A stretch of 64,000 bases of DNA from Maribacter sedimenticola (lineage in GTDB: Bacteria; Bacteroidota; Bacteroidia; Flavobacteriales; Flavobacteriaceae). The notes below the pieces were generated by a model. That model was not told the DNA's origin and did not search any database. It saw only the letters and a program-made list of their open reading frames with translations. The position numbers and the translations under genes were made by a program. Shown here piece after piece: positions 19,290 to 28,851 of the stretch (positions are counted from its first letter, which is position 1; the number at the start of each line of letters is the position of its first letter). The stretch is from assembly GCF_900188415.1 (NCBI RefSeq), contig NZ_FZNV01000003.1, positions 186,001-250,000 of the forward strand. Reading direction: 5' to 3'.

Positions 19290-21593
19290 TTAAACAGTAA
19301 TAATCTCATCTGGATAAAGCACCACCTTTTCACCATTGACCCTTATTGAAACTTCCTTAGAACCTGACAATTGAAAGGTTACGGCCTTGGCACTAACATG
19401 AACCTTAATAATCCTGTTTCTAAAGTTCACCTTAAAGGAATATGCATTCCATTGTTCCGGTATTTGTGGCTGAAAGGATAATTTATCATTGATTATCCGC
19501 ATACCGCCAAAACCTTCAACAATGCTCATCCAGGTACCTGCCATTGATGTTATATGTAACCCTTCCTCGACTTCCTTATTATAATCGTCCAAATCTAACC
19601 TAGAAGTTCTCAAGTAAAAATTATAAGCCTGTTCCATTCTACCCAACTTTGCAGCTTGTATACTATGCACGCAAGGAGACAAGGAAGATTCATGTACGGT
19701 AAACGGCTCATAAAAATCAAAATGCTTTTGTAATTGTTCCAAGGAGAAATCTTCTTCAAAAAAATAAAATCCCTGTAGGACATCTGCCTGTTTAATATAG
19801 GGCGACCTTAAAATTCTGTCCCAGCTCCATTTCTGGTTTATGGGCCTATCGGTTTTAGGCAAATCGTTCACTTTTACCAGATGTTTGTCCAAAAAACCAT
19901 CTTGCTGTAAGAACACTCCATATTTTTTATCGTATGGAAAGTACATGTTGTCAGCTACCTTTTTCCAAGATTCGCATTCCCTATCCGTGAGTTTGGTCTT
20001 TCCAATAATACGATGGTAATCATCCGGATATCCATTCTTTACTTTATCCAATTGTTCCAACGTATAATCAATACACCATTTGGCCAAGTAATTTGTATAC
20101 CAATTGTTGTTCACATTATTCTCGTATTCATTAGGGCCGGTAACACCCAGCATGACATACTTATTTTTATCCTCGGAAAAATTGACCCGCTGATGCCAGA
20201 ACCTTGCTATACCTATCAAGACCTCCAGACCCATTTCCGGAATGTAGCTATAATCACCGGTATACCTGTAATAATTGTATATAGCAAAGGCTATTGCCCC
20301 ATTTCTATGGATTTCCTCAAAGGTTATTTCCCACTCATTATGGCATTCTTCACCATTCATGGTCACCATAGGATAAAGAGCCGCACCATTGCTAAACCCT
20401 AATTTTGTAGCATTCTCTATTGCCTTCTCTAAATGGTTATATCTATATTTCAACAGTTTTTTGGCTACCTTATCATCTTTTGTAGCCATGTAAAACGGAA
20501 TGCAATATGCTTCTGTATCCCAGTAAGTACTACCTCCATATTTTTCTCCCGTAAACCCTTTTGGACCAATATTCAATCTAGAATCTGTTCCTAAATAGGT
20601 TTGGTTAAGTTGAAAAATATTGAAACGAATACCCTGCTGCGCCTTAACATCTCCTTCTATGACGATATCGCTCATTTCCCAAATAGATGCCCATGCTTTT
20701 TTCTGTAGCTCCAACAAACCTTCAAATCCCAAAGAGGTGGCTTTATCAAGAACTGTATTGGCAGCGGTCACAAGCTCGTTTGCCTTATGATTTCTGGAGA
20801 CGGTATACCCGCCAAATTTTGTTATTGTAATGGTTGTGCCCGCAAGTACCTTTTGCTTAAACTCCAAGGAGGCATAGGTTTCGTTGCGCTTAGCGACCTC
20901 TCCGGTGATCTGCTTACCGTCATATTGCAAAGTAGCCTGCATAAATGTACAGGTCTGAAAATTAGTTTTCATGGTATGCGCCTCTATAAAGGCCCTGTCA
21001 CCTATAATGGAAGTGTTGGTGGTATTCCAAAATTTATCGTCCCAGTTACTATCCTCATTGGTTATACCACTATCCAAATAAGGTTCAAAAACAACTTCCG
21101 CATTGGCCTTTAGAACCTTTATTGAATATGAAATTGCACCTACTTCATCTATATCCAAACTTAAGAAGCGCCTTACCGTTACTTCAATCTCAATATTATT
21201 TGAAGTAACCGCTTCAAAGCTTCTGGTATAACAACCCTCTTTCATGTTCAGCTCCCTTCTAAAAGCCGAAATCTTTTTACAGGTAGACAGATCTAGCTCC
21301 TGTTCATTAATGTAGACCCTGATTCCTATCCAATTTGGTGCATTGAGCACTTTTGCAAAATATTCCGGATATCCGTTTTTCCACCAGCCTACACGTGTTT
21401 TATCAGGATAATACACCCCGGCGATATAACTACCTTGGAATGTAGCACCGGAATAGCTTTCCTCAAAATTGGCCCTTTGACCCATTGCCCCATTTCCTAT
21501 ACTGAAAATGCTTTCTGAAGATTTGACATTTTCCTTATCAAAACCCTCTTCAACAATGCACCATTTATCTGCCTTTATATAATTCTGATTCAT
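19290..21593 (-). CDS. GH65 disaccharide phosphorylase (probably maltose phosphorylase)
   Basis: A 767-residue glycoside hydrolase family 65 protein without a signal peptide. The N-terminal beta-sandwich is followed by the (alpha/alpha)6 barrel carrying the catalytic acid in GPNEYE (Glu489), close in position to the acid of Lactobacillus brevis maltose phosphorylase as I recall it. The phosphate-binding region HESSLSPCVHS and the C-terminal sheet domain are present. GH65 phosphorylases act on maltose, trehalose, kojibiose or nigerose and release beta-glucose 1-phosphate. The adjacent beta-phosphoglucomutase and amylase genes favour maltose. It lies 55 bp from each of these neighbours or less, in one transcript. 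Confidence 0.92.
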   Translation of the reverse strand: MNQNYIKADKWCIVEEGFDKENVKSSESIFSIGNGAMGQRANFEESYSGATFQGSYIAGVYYPDKTRVGWWKNGYPEYFAKVLNAPNWIGIRVYINEQELDLSTCKKISAFRRELNMKEGCYTRSFEAVTSNNIEIEVTVRRFLSLDIDEVGAISYSIKVLKANAEVVFEPYLDSGITNEDSNWDDKFWNTTNTSIIGDRAFIEAHTMKTNFQTCTFMQATLQYDGKQITGEVAKRNETYASLEFKQKVLAGTTITITKFGGYTVSRNHKANELVTAANTVLDKATSLGFEGLLELQKKAWASIWEMSDIVIEGDVKAQQGIRFNIFQLNQTYLGTDSRLNIGPKGFTGEKYGGSTYWDTEAYCIPFYMATKDDKVAKKLLKYRYNHLEKAIENATKLGFSNGAALYPMVTMNGEECHNEWEITFEEIHRNGAIAFAIYNYYRYTGDYSYIPEMGLEVLIGIARFWHQRVNFSEDKNKYVMLGVTGPNEYENNVNNNWYTNYLAKWCIDYTLEQLDKVKNGYPDDYHRIIGKTKLTDRECESWKKVADNMYFPYDKKYGVFLQQDGFLDKHLVKVNDLPKTDRPINQKWSWDRILRSPYIKQADVLQGFYFFEEDFSLEQLQKHFDFYEPFTVHESSLSPCVHSIQAAKLGRMEQAYNFYLRTSRLDLDDYNKEVEEGLHITSMAGTWMSIVEGFGGMRIINDKLSFQPQIPEQWNAYSFKVNFRNRIIKVHVSAKAVTFQLSGSKEVSIRVNGEKVVLYPDEIITV

Positions 21594-21648
21594 ACATTTA
21601 AATTGATTAGTCCGTAAAATTAAGTGAACTTTATACAGATATCCCTAT

Positions 21649-22317
21649 CTACTTTGCAAGATTTTTTTGCACCAGAGATGCAATGAAATCCGTACCCATC
21701 TCCGTGAAATCCTTAAAATTATAGTGTGCTTCGCTGAGCACATTTTCCTCTCCTATACCTATACTGGTCATATTGGCACGATTTGCCGCTTCAATACCCG
21801 CAACCGCATCCTCAAAAACTACACAGCCTAATGGATCAACCTGTAAACTACGCGCCGCAATTAAAAATACTTCTGGATCAGGCTTGGCCTTCGTTACCTG
21901 GTTCCCGTCCACAATACTGTCAAAATACGACAAAAGGCCTACCTTCTTTAATATGGGCCTGGCATTTTTACTTGCAGAGCCCAATGCAATTGGAATGTTC
22001 TTATCCTTTAAATAATCTAATACGCGCGGTACATCCGGTAGAATTTCACTGGAGTCCATGTTTTCAATATAAGCTAGATAATCAAGGTTCTTTTCAACCA
22101 TCCAAGTATCAAACTGTTCTTGGGTTGCTTTGATTTGACCAATATCCAGCAATATTTCCAAACATCTTTTTCTACTTACTCCCTTAAAAAGTTCATTTTG
22201 CTCAACCGTAAATTCAAATCCCAGTTCATTGGCCAATTTCTTCCAAGCCAAATAATGATACTTGGCGGTGTCTACGATAACTCCGTCCAAATCAAAAATA
22301 AATCCTACTTTTTTCAT
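21649..22317 (-). CDS. pgmB: Beta-phosphoglucomutase
   Basis: A 222-residue HAD-superfamily enzyme converting beta-glucose 1-phosphate to glucose 6-phosphate. The nucleophile motif FDLDGVIVDT has Asp9 and Asp11, followed by the cap-domain HYLAWKKLA segment; motif II is LGSASKNA, and the C-terminal FEDAVAGIEAA provides the Mg ligands. Pairing with a GH65 phosphorylase is the standard arrangement for maltose or trehalose phosphorolysis. It begins 13 bp after the LacI-type regulator gene, so it is co-transcribed with it. Confidence 0.94.
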   Translation of the reverse strand: MKKVGFIFDLDGVIVDTAKYHYLAWKKLANELGFEFTVEQNELFKGVSRKRCLEILLDIGQIKATQEQFDTWMVEKNLDYLAYIENMDSSEILPDVPRVLDYLKDKNIPIALGSASKNARPILKKVGLLSYFDSIVDGNQVTKAKPDPEVFLIAARSLQVDPLGCVVFEDAVAGIEAANRANMTSIGIGEENVLSEAHYNFKDFTEMGTDFIASLVQKNLAK

Positions 22318-22330
22318 AACTGCAAAAGTA

Positions 22331-23350
22331 TCAATTGATGGTGGATCCGCGTTTAATTAATGTAGCATTTATGATTTCGGTCTTAAACGGCCCCTCTTCT
22401 TCCGTAGATTCCATTCTACTTATCAGCATTTGGGCCGCCCTTTCTCCCATGATGTCCCCATGTTGGGCCACGGTGCTCAGGCTAGGATGGGAATATCTGG
22501 ACAGCATGCCGTTTGTGAAACCTATTATTGAAATATCATCCGGAACCTCAAATCCCAGCTCCTTGATAATATTCATACATTGCACGGCAAAAATTTCGTT
22601 TACGCACAAAACAGCATCTATTTTACGCGTTTTGAAAAAATCCCTGATCAAGCTGTCGTTCTTCATATTGTAAGGTAGGGTCAGTATCAAATTATCGTCA
22701 ACCTCAATATTGTTCTTGGACAAAGCCGATAAATATCCGTCCCTTCTATATTCACTTACATTAAAATAGTTCTCGGTGGTTACCAGGGCTATTTTACTAG
22801 CACCACTATTAATAAAGTGTTGTGTTGCCTCAAATGCAATTTCCTTGTCGTTCAATATAACTTTATCACAATCGATCTCTGATGTTACCCGATCAAAAAG
22901 CACCACAGGTATACCTTGATCTATAAGCTCCCGCAAATGAGTGAAATCATTTTTAAGCTGGGTCTCCGCACTTAACGAGAGAATAAACCCATCTATACTG
23001 CCGTTGGCAAGCATTTCCATATTGATTACCTCCTTATCAAACGACTCGTCGGATATACATACTATGACATTATATCCTTTTTGATTGGCATATTTTTCAA
23101 TACCCCTAAATACCGTTGTAAAAAAATGGTGAACAATATCCGGTATGACGACACCTATATTCTTGGTTCTTTTATTTTTTAGGCTAAGGGCAATATTATT
23201 GGGCCGATAATTATAAAATTTGGCGAATGCCTTGATTTTATCCTTGGTATCCTTACTGATTTCAGGACTATTTTTCAATGCCTTGGACACGGTAGAAATA
23301 GAAACATCAAGTTCCTTGGCAATATCCTTAAGTGTAATTTTTGGCTTCAA
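22331..23350 (-). CDS. LacI-family transcriptional regulator of the sugar locus
   Basis: A 339-residue regulator: N-terminal helix-turn-helix and hinge (ITLKDIAKELDVSISTVSKAL, then RPNNIALSLKNKRT) followed by a periplasmic-binding-protein-like sugar domain (GVVIPDIVHHFF, then VVLFDR and GFTNGMLS). It starts with TTG at 23348-23350; the frame closes upstream at 23366-23368 with no ATG in between, and the family N-terminus MKxKITLKDIA fits exactly at this TTG. It is the first gene of the phosphorylase transcript and divergent from susC, so it most likely controls both through the operator at 23572-23587, responding to a sugar or sugar phosphate. Confidence 0.93.
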   Translation of the reverse strand: MKPKITLKDIAKELDVSISTVSKALKNSPEISKDTKDKIKAFAKFYNYRPNNIALSLKNKRTKNIGVVIPDIVHHFFTTVFRGIEKYANQKGYNVIVCISDESFDKEVINMEMLANGSIDGFILSLSAETQLKNDFTHLRELIDQGIPVVLFDRVTSEIDCDKVILNDKEIAFEATQHFINSGASKIALVTTENYFNVSEYRRDGYLSALSKNNIEVDDNLILTLPYNMKNDSLIRDFFKTRKIDAVLCVNEIFAVQCMNIIKELGFEVPDDISIIGFTNGMLSRYSHPSLSTVAQHGDIMGERAAQMLISRMESTEEEGPFKTEIINATLIKRGSTIN

Positions 23351-23681
23351 AACAGGTATTTTAAATTAAATAATTTTTAAGATAAGAACTTAAAGCCTTT
23401 CTAAAAATTAAAAGGGCATTTTTGGTCAAAAATTGGCATTTTCAATAAAATAAGTATTTTTATATCATAAATTATTATCCTATATTCTCAAATACCATTT
23501 ATCTAAATTATCAATTGTATAAATTAAAGGGGTTTGAACCATTAACCTCATAATTATTTAAAGTTATCAACACGAAACCGTTTTCGTAGTATTTTATCTT
23601 AGCCTACATATATACCGAAGTCTACATTTTACATATTTTTAACACTTGAAATTATATTAACTCAACTTAAATTAACAATTT
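23351..23681. promoter_or_regulatory. Divergent control region between the lacI-type gene and susC
   Basis: This 331-bp AT-rich gap holds the divergent promoters. A LacI-type operator lies at 23572-23587. A possible susC promoter is TTTG at 23533-23536 with TATTTAAA about 18 bp downstream (23555-23562), which would put the operator just after the transcription start; the -7 match is imperfect. No small gene or RNA is evident. Confidence 0.5.
23572..23587. promoter_or_regulatory. LacI-family operator
   Basis: ACGAAACCGTTTTCGT is a 16-bp near-palindrome around a central CG; 7 of 8 positions match between half-sites. A central CG with flanking AAA/TTT is typical of LacI-family operators, and a LacI-family gene is the divergent neighbour. 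It lies 95 bp upstream of the susC ATG. Confidence 0.72.
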
Positions 23682-26600
23682 ATGAAGATTACATTAGTTA
23701 AAAGCTTGTTGGTACTAAGTACATTTTTGTGCTTTAGTTTAACGCAAGCTCAAGAAGTATCTGGTACCGTATCGGACGCCAGTGGACCTTTACCCGGAGC
23801 TAGTGTTCTTGAAAAAGGCACTACAAACGGTACACAGACCGATTTTGATGGTAACTATACCTTAACTGTTGAAGATGGAGCAGTACTTATTGTTAGTTAT
23901 ATCGGATACAAAACACAGGAAGTTGCCGTAAATGGTAGAAGCACTATAAACTTTTCTCTTGAAGAAGATGCCGAAGCTCTTGAAGAAGTTGTTATCATTG
24001 GTTATGGTACAACGACGGTTAAAGATGCAACAGGCTCGGTAACCGCGGTTACTGCAGAGGACTTTAACGGAGGTAACATTTCTTCTCCAGAACAATTGAT
24101 CCAAGGTAAGACTGCAGGTGTCAATATTCAGGAAACCAGTGGTGAACCAGGAGCAGGTATTCAAATCAACATTAGAGGTTCTAACTCGGTTCGTGCCAAT
24201 AACAACCCATTGTTTGTTGTTGACGGTGTTCCATTAGGTGGTGGAGACACTTCTCCACAAGGTGAAACCGGTTTTGGTCAAAGTGCCGTTAAAAACCCGT
24301 TGAACTTTATCAACCCTAACGATATTGAAAGCATTAGTATATTAAAAGATGCTTCCGCAACCGCTATCTACGGTTCTCGTGGTGCAAACGGTGTTGTTAT
24401 CATTACAACAAAAAGTGGTAAAGGTAGCAGCCAAGGTGTTTTTGACTTCTCAAGTTCTTTGAGTATAGCTACAGCAGCGAATACTTTTGATTTATTGGAT
24501 GCCTCTGAGTTCCTTTCTGGGGTTACTTCTGTTGGTGGAGATGCCAGCGCCGTAAATTTTGGGTCCAATACAGATTGGCAACAAGTAGTATTACGTTCTA
24601 CTGCTTCTCAAAACCAAAACTTATCCTATTCCAAAAATTATGGAAACGGAAATGTTAGAGCTACTTTTGGCTATGGAAAGCAATTTGGTATCGTTGAAAA
24701 TTCCGATCTTGAAAGAATTACAGGTAGAATTAATTTGAACCATAGATTTTTGGATGATAAATTGGTACTTGGACTTCAGACATCCATCGCTAGAATAAAC
24801 GATTCCCAAGCGCCTATTAGTGCACAGGCAGGTGCAGCCGGTGATGTATTAGGTGGTGCTTACGCCGCCAATCCAACATGGCCAGCCAGTTCTAGTTTTA
24901 ATGCAGGCGGACTTAACGTTAACCCACAAAATGCTTTGGACGAAACCCAAAACATTACAAATACAAACAGATATTTATTGAATGGTTCTGTTCAGTATAA
25001 CTTTACCTCAGAAATTTCCGCAAAATTAAATGCGGGTCTTGATATTGCAGAAGCATCTAATACTTCTGTAATCTCTAGGGATATCAATAATATTAACGGT
25101 GTATCTGGGGTAGGTCGTGGAAACTATGGTGTTTTGGAAAGAAACAACAAAACGATAGAAGCTACGGTCAACTATAACAAGGAGTTTGAAAATTCTAACC
25201 TTGAGGCCTTAGTAGGTTTTGGATACCAAGATTTCAGAACGTTTGGTTTTAATGGAGGTGGTAGAGGATATACTACTGGCGACCTAAACCAAATGGGTGC
25301 TGACCTAAGAAGTGCTGTATCAGATTTACAGAATGCAGTAACAGGCTCATATCAACAAGCTTACTATGCACCCAATACAGGTGGTGTATTGGTGAACAGA
25401 CTTCTTCCAACTGTTGCTCCTCAGGAAGCATTGGGCAGAAGCCTAAACAGTGCCGTAACTTCAGTATTTACAAATGCTTTTGACAATACTGACGAGTTAC
25501 AGTCATTCTTTGCCAGGGTTAACTATACCTTAAATAACAAATATTTATTTACAGGTACAATGAGAGCGGATGGTTCTTCAAGATTTGGACCTGAAAACCA
25601 ATACGGATACTTCCCTTCAGGTGCATTTGCATGGAAAATGAACGAAGAAGATTTCGTAGGAGAAAATGTATCTACCCTTAAATTACGTTTAAGTGCGGGT
25701 ATTACTGGTAACCAAGATGGTTTAGGTTATGGTAACTTTGTGGCAAGACAGCGTTTTTCTGATTTAGTTATACAGCAAAACCTTGAAATTAACAACAACG
25801 GTACTGAAATTGTTGCTACTGATAGACCTGACCTTAAATGGGAATCTTCTTTCAACTTAAATGCAGGTATCGATTTTGGTTTTAACAACGATCGCTTTAG
25901 CGGTAGTCTTGATGTCTATAGAACAGAAACGACAGATGTATTGTTACAAACACCTCCTGCAGCTCCTGCAGTTGACCCGTTCCAATTCCAAAATGTAGAT
26001 GCCAGCATTATCAACCAAGGTGTTGAACTTGCTTTGGCTTATGATTTTATTCAATCTGATGATGCTACATTCTCCGCTGATTTCAATATTGCATACAACA
26101 ACAACGAAGTACAGAATTTTGCCGGTTTAATAGATACTGGTGAAGTTAACGGTCCCGGTTTAAGTGGTGCCTTTGCACAACGATTTGCTTCTGGCCAATC
26201 CTTATATTCTTACTACCTACCAATATTTACAGGTTTTGATAGTGGCGGTTCACCAACTTATCAAGATGTTGATGGTAATGGTGAAGGTGATCCGTTCCAA
26301 GACAAAACTTTTGTAGGTGAAGATGCTTTACCGGATATTACAACAGGTCTAAGCTTAAATTTAAAAGTAAAGAATTTTGATGCGTCCGTATTCTTCCAAG
26401 GACAGTTTGGTTTTTCTGTTTATAACAACACGGAGAACGCTTACTTTACTGCCGGTGCACTTTCTAACTCTAGAAACGTTACACAAAATGTATTGACTAG
26501 CGGTGAAAATCCTGGAGCTTCTGCAGATGCATCTACAAGATTCTTGGAAAAAGGAGATTTCGTACGTTTCCAAAACGCTAGCATTGGATACAATGTTCCA

Positions 26601-26804
26601 TTATCTGGAGAAGGCGCCTTAAACTCTTTACGACTTTCAATTACTGGTCAAAACCTATTCTTAATAACTGATTACAGTGGTTTAGATCCAGAGGTTACTG
26701 CCAATACTGGTGATTTAGGTTCTGGTGTACCATCAAGAGGTATAGATTACGGTTCATACCCAAGACCTAGAACGATCACTTTTGGTATTAACGCATCATT
26801 TTAA
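23682..26804 (+). CDS. susC: SusC/RagA-type TonB-dependent outer-membrane transporter
   Basis: A 1040-residue TonB-dependent transporter. Order: signal peptide (cleavage near LTQAQEVSG); carboxypeptidase-regulatory-like domain (about 24-105, VSGTVSDASGPLPGASV); the EEVVIIGYGTT TonB-contact stretch; plug domain (about 115-235, with NIRGSNSVRANNNPLFVVDGV); and a beta-barrel ending RTITFGINASF with the aromatic C-terminal residue needed for assembly. It imports oligosaccharides with the SusD lipoprotein encoded 10 bp downstream. The flanking phosphorylase, amylase and LacI-type genes suggest malto-oligosaccharides. No SusE/SusF-like gene follows. Confidence 0.95.
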   Translation: MKITLVKSLLVLSTFLCFSLTQAQEVSGTVSDASGPLPGASVLEKGTTNGTQTDFDGNYTLTVEDGAVLIVSYIGYKTQEVAVNGRSTINFSLEEDAEALEEVVIIGYGTTTVKDATGSVTAVTAEDFNGGNISSPEQLIQGKTAGVNIQETSGEPGAGIQINIRGSNSVRANNNPLFVVDGVPLGGGDTSPQGETGFGQSAVKNPLNFINPNDIESISILKDASATAIYGSRGANGVVIITTKSGKGSSQGVFDFSSSLSIATAANTFDLLDASEFLSGVTSVGGDASAVNFGSNTDWQQVVLRSTASQNQNLSYSKNYGNGNVRATFGYGKQFGIVENSDLERITGRINLNHRFLDDKLVLGLQTSIARINDSQAPISAQAGAAGDVLGGAYAANPTWPASSSFNAGGLNVNPQNALDETQNITNTNRYLLNGSVQYNFTSEISAKLNAGLDIAEASNTSVISRDINNINGVSGVGRGNYGVLERNNKTIEATVNYNKEFENSNLEALVGFGYQDFRTFGFNGGGRGYTTGDLNQMGADLRSAVSDLQNAVTGSYQQAYYAPNTGGVLVNRLLPTVAPQEALGRSLNSAVTSVFTNAFDNTDELQSFFARVNYTLNNKYLFTGTMRADGSSRFGPENQYGYFPSGAFAWKMNEEDFVGENVSTLKLRLSAGITGNQDGLGYGNFVARQRFSDLVIQQNLEINNNGTEIVATDRPDLKWESSFNLNAGIDFGFNNDRFSGSLDVYRTETTDVLLQTPPAAPAVDPFQFQNVDASIINQGVELALAYDFIQSDDATFSADFNIAYNNNEVQNFAGLIDTGEVNGPGLSGAFAQRFASGQSLYSYYLPIFTGFDSGGSPTYQDVDGNGEGDPFQDKTFVGEDALPDITTGLSLNLKVKNFDASVFFQGQFGFSVYNNTENAYFTAGALSNSRNVTQNVLTSGENPGASADASTRFLEKGDFVRFQNASIGYNVPLSGEGALNSLRLSITGQNLFLITDYSGLDPEVTANTGDLGSGVPSRGIDYGSYPRPRTITFGINASF

Positions 26805-26823
26805 TTAAAAAAAATTGTATATC

Positions 26824-28437
26824 ATGAAAAATAATCATTTTAAAATCTTAACACTTTCTATTCTATCGTTGGTAGGGGTTTCCTCTTGTACCGACCTAGA
26901 AATAGAAGAAACAGATTCAATTATATCTGATGGGTTTCAAGGCTTGGCCGACCCTTCATCTACCGTAACCAATTTATACGGTTCTCTTGCCGGACAATAT
27001 GCAGGGCAGGACAATTACTTCGCCTTACAGGAAGTAACTTCAGATGAACATTTAATTCCTACCCGTGGTGGTGACTGGGGTGATAATGGTTTATGGAGAG
27101 TTTTGCATACCCATGACTGGAACGGACAACATGCATTTATCACAAATGTATTTCAGTTGTGGAACGGTAATCAATTGCAAGCCTCTCAGGTTTTAGACTC
27201 AAGAAGTAACCCTTCCGCAACAAACATAGGGGATGCAAGCTTTATAAGGGCATATAGTATGTGGGTTATTTTGGACAATTATGGACAAGTACCTTTTAGG
27301 GATACTTCATTACCTTCCACTTCAGTTCCTGAAGTATTGACAGGGCAAGCTGCAGTAGATTTTATCCTAGCGGATATTGAGACTGCCATTGCCAATGCTC
27401 CTGCAACACAAGCAGCTAGTGGTGAAGCTAACTTAAGAGCCAGTAAAGCAGCGGCTAGATATTTAAAAGCTAAGGTTCTTTTAAATAAGCATATCTATGT
27501 TGGTGGTGAACCAAATGGTGCAGATATGGCCGAAGTTATTTCTTTGGTTGATGCCATTACCGCAGATGGTTATGCATTGCAAGAAGGTTATTTTGATTTA
27601 TTCTTACCAGATGCAGATACTGAAACTATTTGGGCTTTAGAAGCCAATACCATTAACAAAGTGGTAATGGGACTTCACTATAACAACACCAGTATTCAAG
27701 GTGGTGGTTGGAACGGGTTTAGTACCCTTGCTGAATTCTATGATCTTTTTGAAGGTGATGCCGAATTCAACGAACTGGATGCTAACCAAGAACCTGCAAA
27801 CGGACAGGAAGAGCGTAGAGGTGGTGTACCAACAATTGGTGTTCCTTTTGACAACCAACCTTATGCATCAGAATTGGATGGATATGTAAATGGTTCCAAC
27901 GTTGGATATGGTTTCCTAATCAACCAACAATATGCTTTGGATGGTACTCCTTTAAAAGACAGGCAAGGTGCCCCTTTAACTTTCAAAAGAGAATTTAAAG
28001 ATGGTACAGGTGCTGTAAATTTCATTAACAATGATGAAACTACAGGTATCAGAATCCAAAAGTATGCCGCTAGAAATGGCGAAGCTTCTATAAGTCATCA
28101 AATTGTATTTAGATATGCAGATGCCCATTTGATGAAAGCTGAAGCTATATTTAGAAGTGGTGGTGACCCAACTTCTATGATCAACGACCTTAGAACAATT
28201 CGTAATACGGAGGAGTTACTAGGTACAGTTACCGCACAGGATATCTTAGATGAGAGAGGAAGAGAATTGTATCAAGAGGCTTGGAGACGAAATGATTTAA
28301 TTCGTTTTGGTCAGTTTGGTAGAGATTGGTTGTTCAAAGCACCTGGAACAGTTGATAACGATGATTACAACGTTTTCCCTATTCCACCTGCACAATTATT
28401 GGCAAATCCAAACTTGGTACAGAACCCAGGTTATTAA
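26824..28437 (+). CDS. susD: SusD/RagB-type glycan-binding lipoprotein
   Basis: A 537-residue SusD-family surface lipoprotein: SPII signal with lipobox VGVSSC, then the alpha-helical TPR-like fold (FIRAYSMWVILDNYGQVPF, KAAARYLKAKVLL, HLMKAEAIFRSGG) and the C-terminal ERGRELYQEAWRRNDLIRFGQF motif shared by SusD proteins. It forms the lid of the SusC pore and captures glycans. The ATG at 26824 is preferred to the TTG at 26815. The stop codon is followed by a strong intrinsic terminator (28461-28492), so the plus-strand transcript is just susC-susD. Confidence 0.95.
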   Translation: MKNNHFKILTLSILSLVGVSSCTDLEIEETDSIISDGFQGLADPSSTVTNLYGSLAGQYAGQDNYFALQEVTSDEHLIPTRGGDWGDNGLWRVLHTHDWNGQHAFITNVFQLWNGNQLQASQVLDSRSNPSATNIGDASFIRAYSMWVILDNYGQVPFRDTSLPSTSVPEVLTGQAAVDFILADIETAIANAPATQAASGEANLRASKAAARYLKAKVLLNKHIYVGGEPNGADMAEVISLVDAITADGYALQEGYFDLFLPDADTETIWALEANTINKVVMGLHYNNTSIQGGGWNGFSTLAEFYDLFEGDAEFNELDANQEPANGQEERRGGVPTIGVPFDNQPYASELDGYVNGSNVGYGFLINQQYALDGTPLKDRQGAPLTFKREFKDGTGAVNFINNDETTGIRIQKYAARNGEASISHQIVFRYADAHLMKAEAIFRSGGDPTSMINDLRTIRNTEELLGTVTAQDILDERGRELYQEAWRRNDLIRFGQFGRDWLFKAPGTVDNDDYNVFPIPPAQLLANPNLVQNPGY

Positions 28438-28460
28438 TAAGTTAAGTTAAGTGTAAGTAA

Positions 28461-28492
28461 AAAGGACCTCCATTTTTGGAGGTCTTTTTTTT
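28461..28492 (+). terminator. Intrinsic terminator of susCD
   Basis: GACCTCC (28465-28471) pairs with GGAGGTC (28478-28484) around an ATTTTT loop; outer A-T pairs extend the stem, and eight Ts follow directly. It lies 24 bp after the susD stop. Confidence 0.9.
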
Positions 28493-28769
28493 GCACTTAT
28501 GTCATTGGGTTTAAGGATAAACCACTTTTATTACATGTCAGCTGTTATTCTAAATCCAATTACCAATCTTCAATTATAGAAAGGATTTGTCATTCCTTAC
28601 AGCCAAATCTATTCAGAAATTCCTGATATCTAATAGTACTTAATTTACACAATACATGTATTTAATTACATTCTGCCCTACCAGGTACATCTACAAACCA
28701 TTTAAACAAAAAATAAACCTGCAATGCCAATATGGTATCCATTTAATACAAATACCATGTTACCCATGC

Positions 28770-28815
28770 ATAAAAAATCACCTTAAGCAACTTTTAAAAG
28801 TTACCTAAGGTGATT
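28770..28815 (-). terminator. Intrinsic terminator of the symporter gene
   Basis: Two adjacent 20-base arms (28776-28795 and 28796-28815) are reverse complements at 18 of 20 positions, so the RNA folds to a long stem with a minimal loop. Read on the minus strand, the hairpin is followed by TTTTTT, and it begins 36 bp after the symporter stop codon. Confidence 0.82.
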
Positions 28816-28851
28816 AATACAAATTAATTTTACAATGAATATAAATAGATA

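Larger units (their letters stand above)
28438..28851. other. Intergenic region between susD and the symporter gene
   Basis: Apart from the two terminators listed separately (28461-28492 for susD; 28770-28815 for the symporter gene) I see nothing in this 414-bp stretch: no open frame of note, no repeat family and no RNA gene. The central part (about 28500-28770) is AT-rich without obvious coding character. Confidence 0.5.

Noticed and set aside
28493-28769. Possible degraded susE-like gene after susD
   Set aside because: No frame, signal sequence or conserved segment could be recognised, and a terminator directly follows susD.
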